From GCA-2699445 sp032127075 (GTDB lineage Bacteria; Actinomycetota; Actinomycetes; S36-B12; GCA-2699445), in contig JAQAZZ010000133.1 of NCBI GenBank assembly GCA_032127075.1, positions 1 through 51,954 on the forward strand: a DNA stretch of 51,954 bases, given 5' to 3'. Of this stretch, positions 51,647 to 51,954 are shown in pieces (the first letter of the stretch is position 1; each line of letters opens with the position of its first letter). The notes under the pieces were generated by a model. It searched no databases. It was given only the letters and a program-made list of their open reading frames with translations, and was not told the DNA's origin. The position numbers and the translations under genes are program-made.

Positions 51647-51954
51647 ATGTGGACCGCGGGCGCGGCCCGGATCGTAGTTCCGGCTGTGGCCTTCGCACTT
51701 GGCTTTGCCGGGTGCGCAACCGCGTCAGCCACGGTCGACGCGGCAAGGGGCGACCCAGCGGGCAGCGACCCCTACCTCGCCCCCAGCGGCAACGGTGGTA
51801 TCGATGTCCAGCACTACGACCTGCGGCTGGAGTACAACCCCACGAACCACGGCATCGCCGATGCGAAGGTCCGCCTACGGATAGCGGCGCTGCACAACCT
51901 GCGATCCTTCTCCCTCGACGCCCGGCAGGGCCTGCGCATCTCCCGGGTGACGGT
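51647..51954 (+). CDS. M1-family metallopeptidase lipoprotein (5' part only)
   Basis: 102 codons before the right edge. Signal peptide with lipobox GFAGC (Cys about 23), then DPYLAPSGNGGIDVQHYDLRLEYNP, which is the N-terminal beta domain opening of secreted M1 aminopeptidases, and LHNLRSFSLDARQGLRI. The HExxH catalytic domain lies beyond the window, so the protease assignment rests on the N-terminal domain alone. The ATG has GGGAGG eight bases upstream. Confidence 0.8.
   Translation, partial: MWTAGAARIVVPAVAFALGFAGCATASATVDAARGDPAGSDPYLAPSGNGGIDVQHYDLRLEYNPTNHGIADAKVRLRIAALHNLRSFSLDARQGLRISRVT

Overview
The window is a densely packed chromosomal segment of a high-GC actinobacterium (class Actinomycetia). 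The evidence is lineage-typical genes: the tiny ribosomal protein bS22, a ClpC with duplicated N domain, a CtpE-type P-ATPase, CsoR/CopA, DUF2505, DUF3817 and DUF4307 proteins, and the DUF2342-type zinc protease. GTG starts are frequent and many transcripts look leaderless. As I recall the Mycobacterium tuberculosis map, four neighbourhoods here match parts of it: greA/DUF4307/uppS/phoH, the Rv0495c-Rv0505c region, radA-Rv3587c-mutY-clpC, and hpt-tilS-Rv3626c-dacB-ppa. I see no prophage, CRISPR array, rRNA, tRNA or intact insertion sequence. Genus cannot be assigned from this alone.

Layout. 1-3.6 kb: a PiT phosphate transporter (cut by the left edge) preceded by an 11-bp-periodic PHO-box-like array, then PhoH-like ATPase/RNase and a cis-prenyltransferase. 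3.7-10.1 kb: a YdeI-family protein, DUF3817 membrane protein, SURF1 plus a small membrane partner, DUF4307 protein, NlpC/P60 hydrolase, GreA and a DrrAB-type exporter. 10.2-13.0 kb: a copper operon (CsoR operator, csoR, a 47-residue membrane peptide, copA). 13.1-19.5 kb: a MacB/FtsX-type exporter with two unequal permeases, divergent from a NarL-type two-component system.

19.6-25.5 kb: a lipoprotein hydrolase with an IS110-like transposase fragment upstream, an operon of AMP-ligase, glutaredoxin and threonine dehydratase, and a divergent HAD phosphatase. 25.6-37.4 kb: acyltransferase, atypical SDR, bS22, an F420-reductase-like protein, then a seven-gene chain ppx, P-ATPase, TIM-barrel protein, TetR, proline dehydrogenase, proC and acuC, with a divergent Cys-rich protein. 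37.5-44.7 kb: radA (no disA after it), a membrane-anchored protein, mutY, clpC, a leaderless matrixin-like secreted protease and two small membrane proteins. 44.8-51.9 kb: an orphan shikimate-kinase-like protein, hpt, tilS, zinc protease, dacB, ppa with a 9-nt-repeat tail, a CPBP protease, DUF2505, and the start of an M1 peptidase lipoprotein cut by the right edge.

No obvious new multi-gene defence or biosynthetic system is visible. The most unusual signals are: (i) a recurrent leaderless promoter geometry (-10 hexamer, exactly six bases, then ATG/GTG); (ii) the PHO-box-like array at pit; (iii) short tandem repeats at the 3' ends of three genes and inside ppa; (iv) the ppx-to-acuC operon, which joins a probable calcium pump, a TetR regulator and opposing proline enzymes; (v) a metal-operon membrane micropeptide; and (vi) an orphan shikimate-kinase paralogue.
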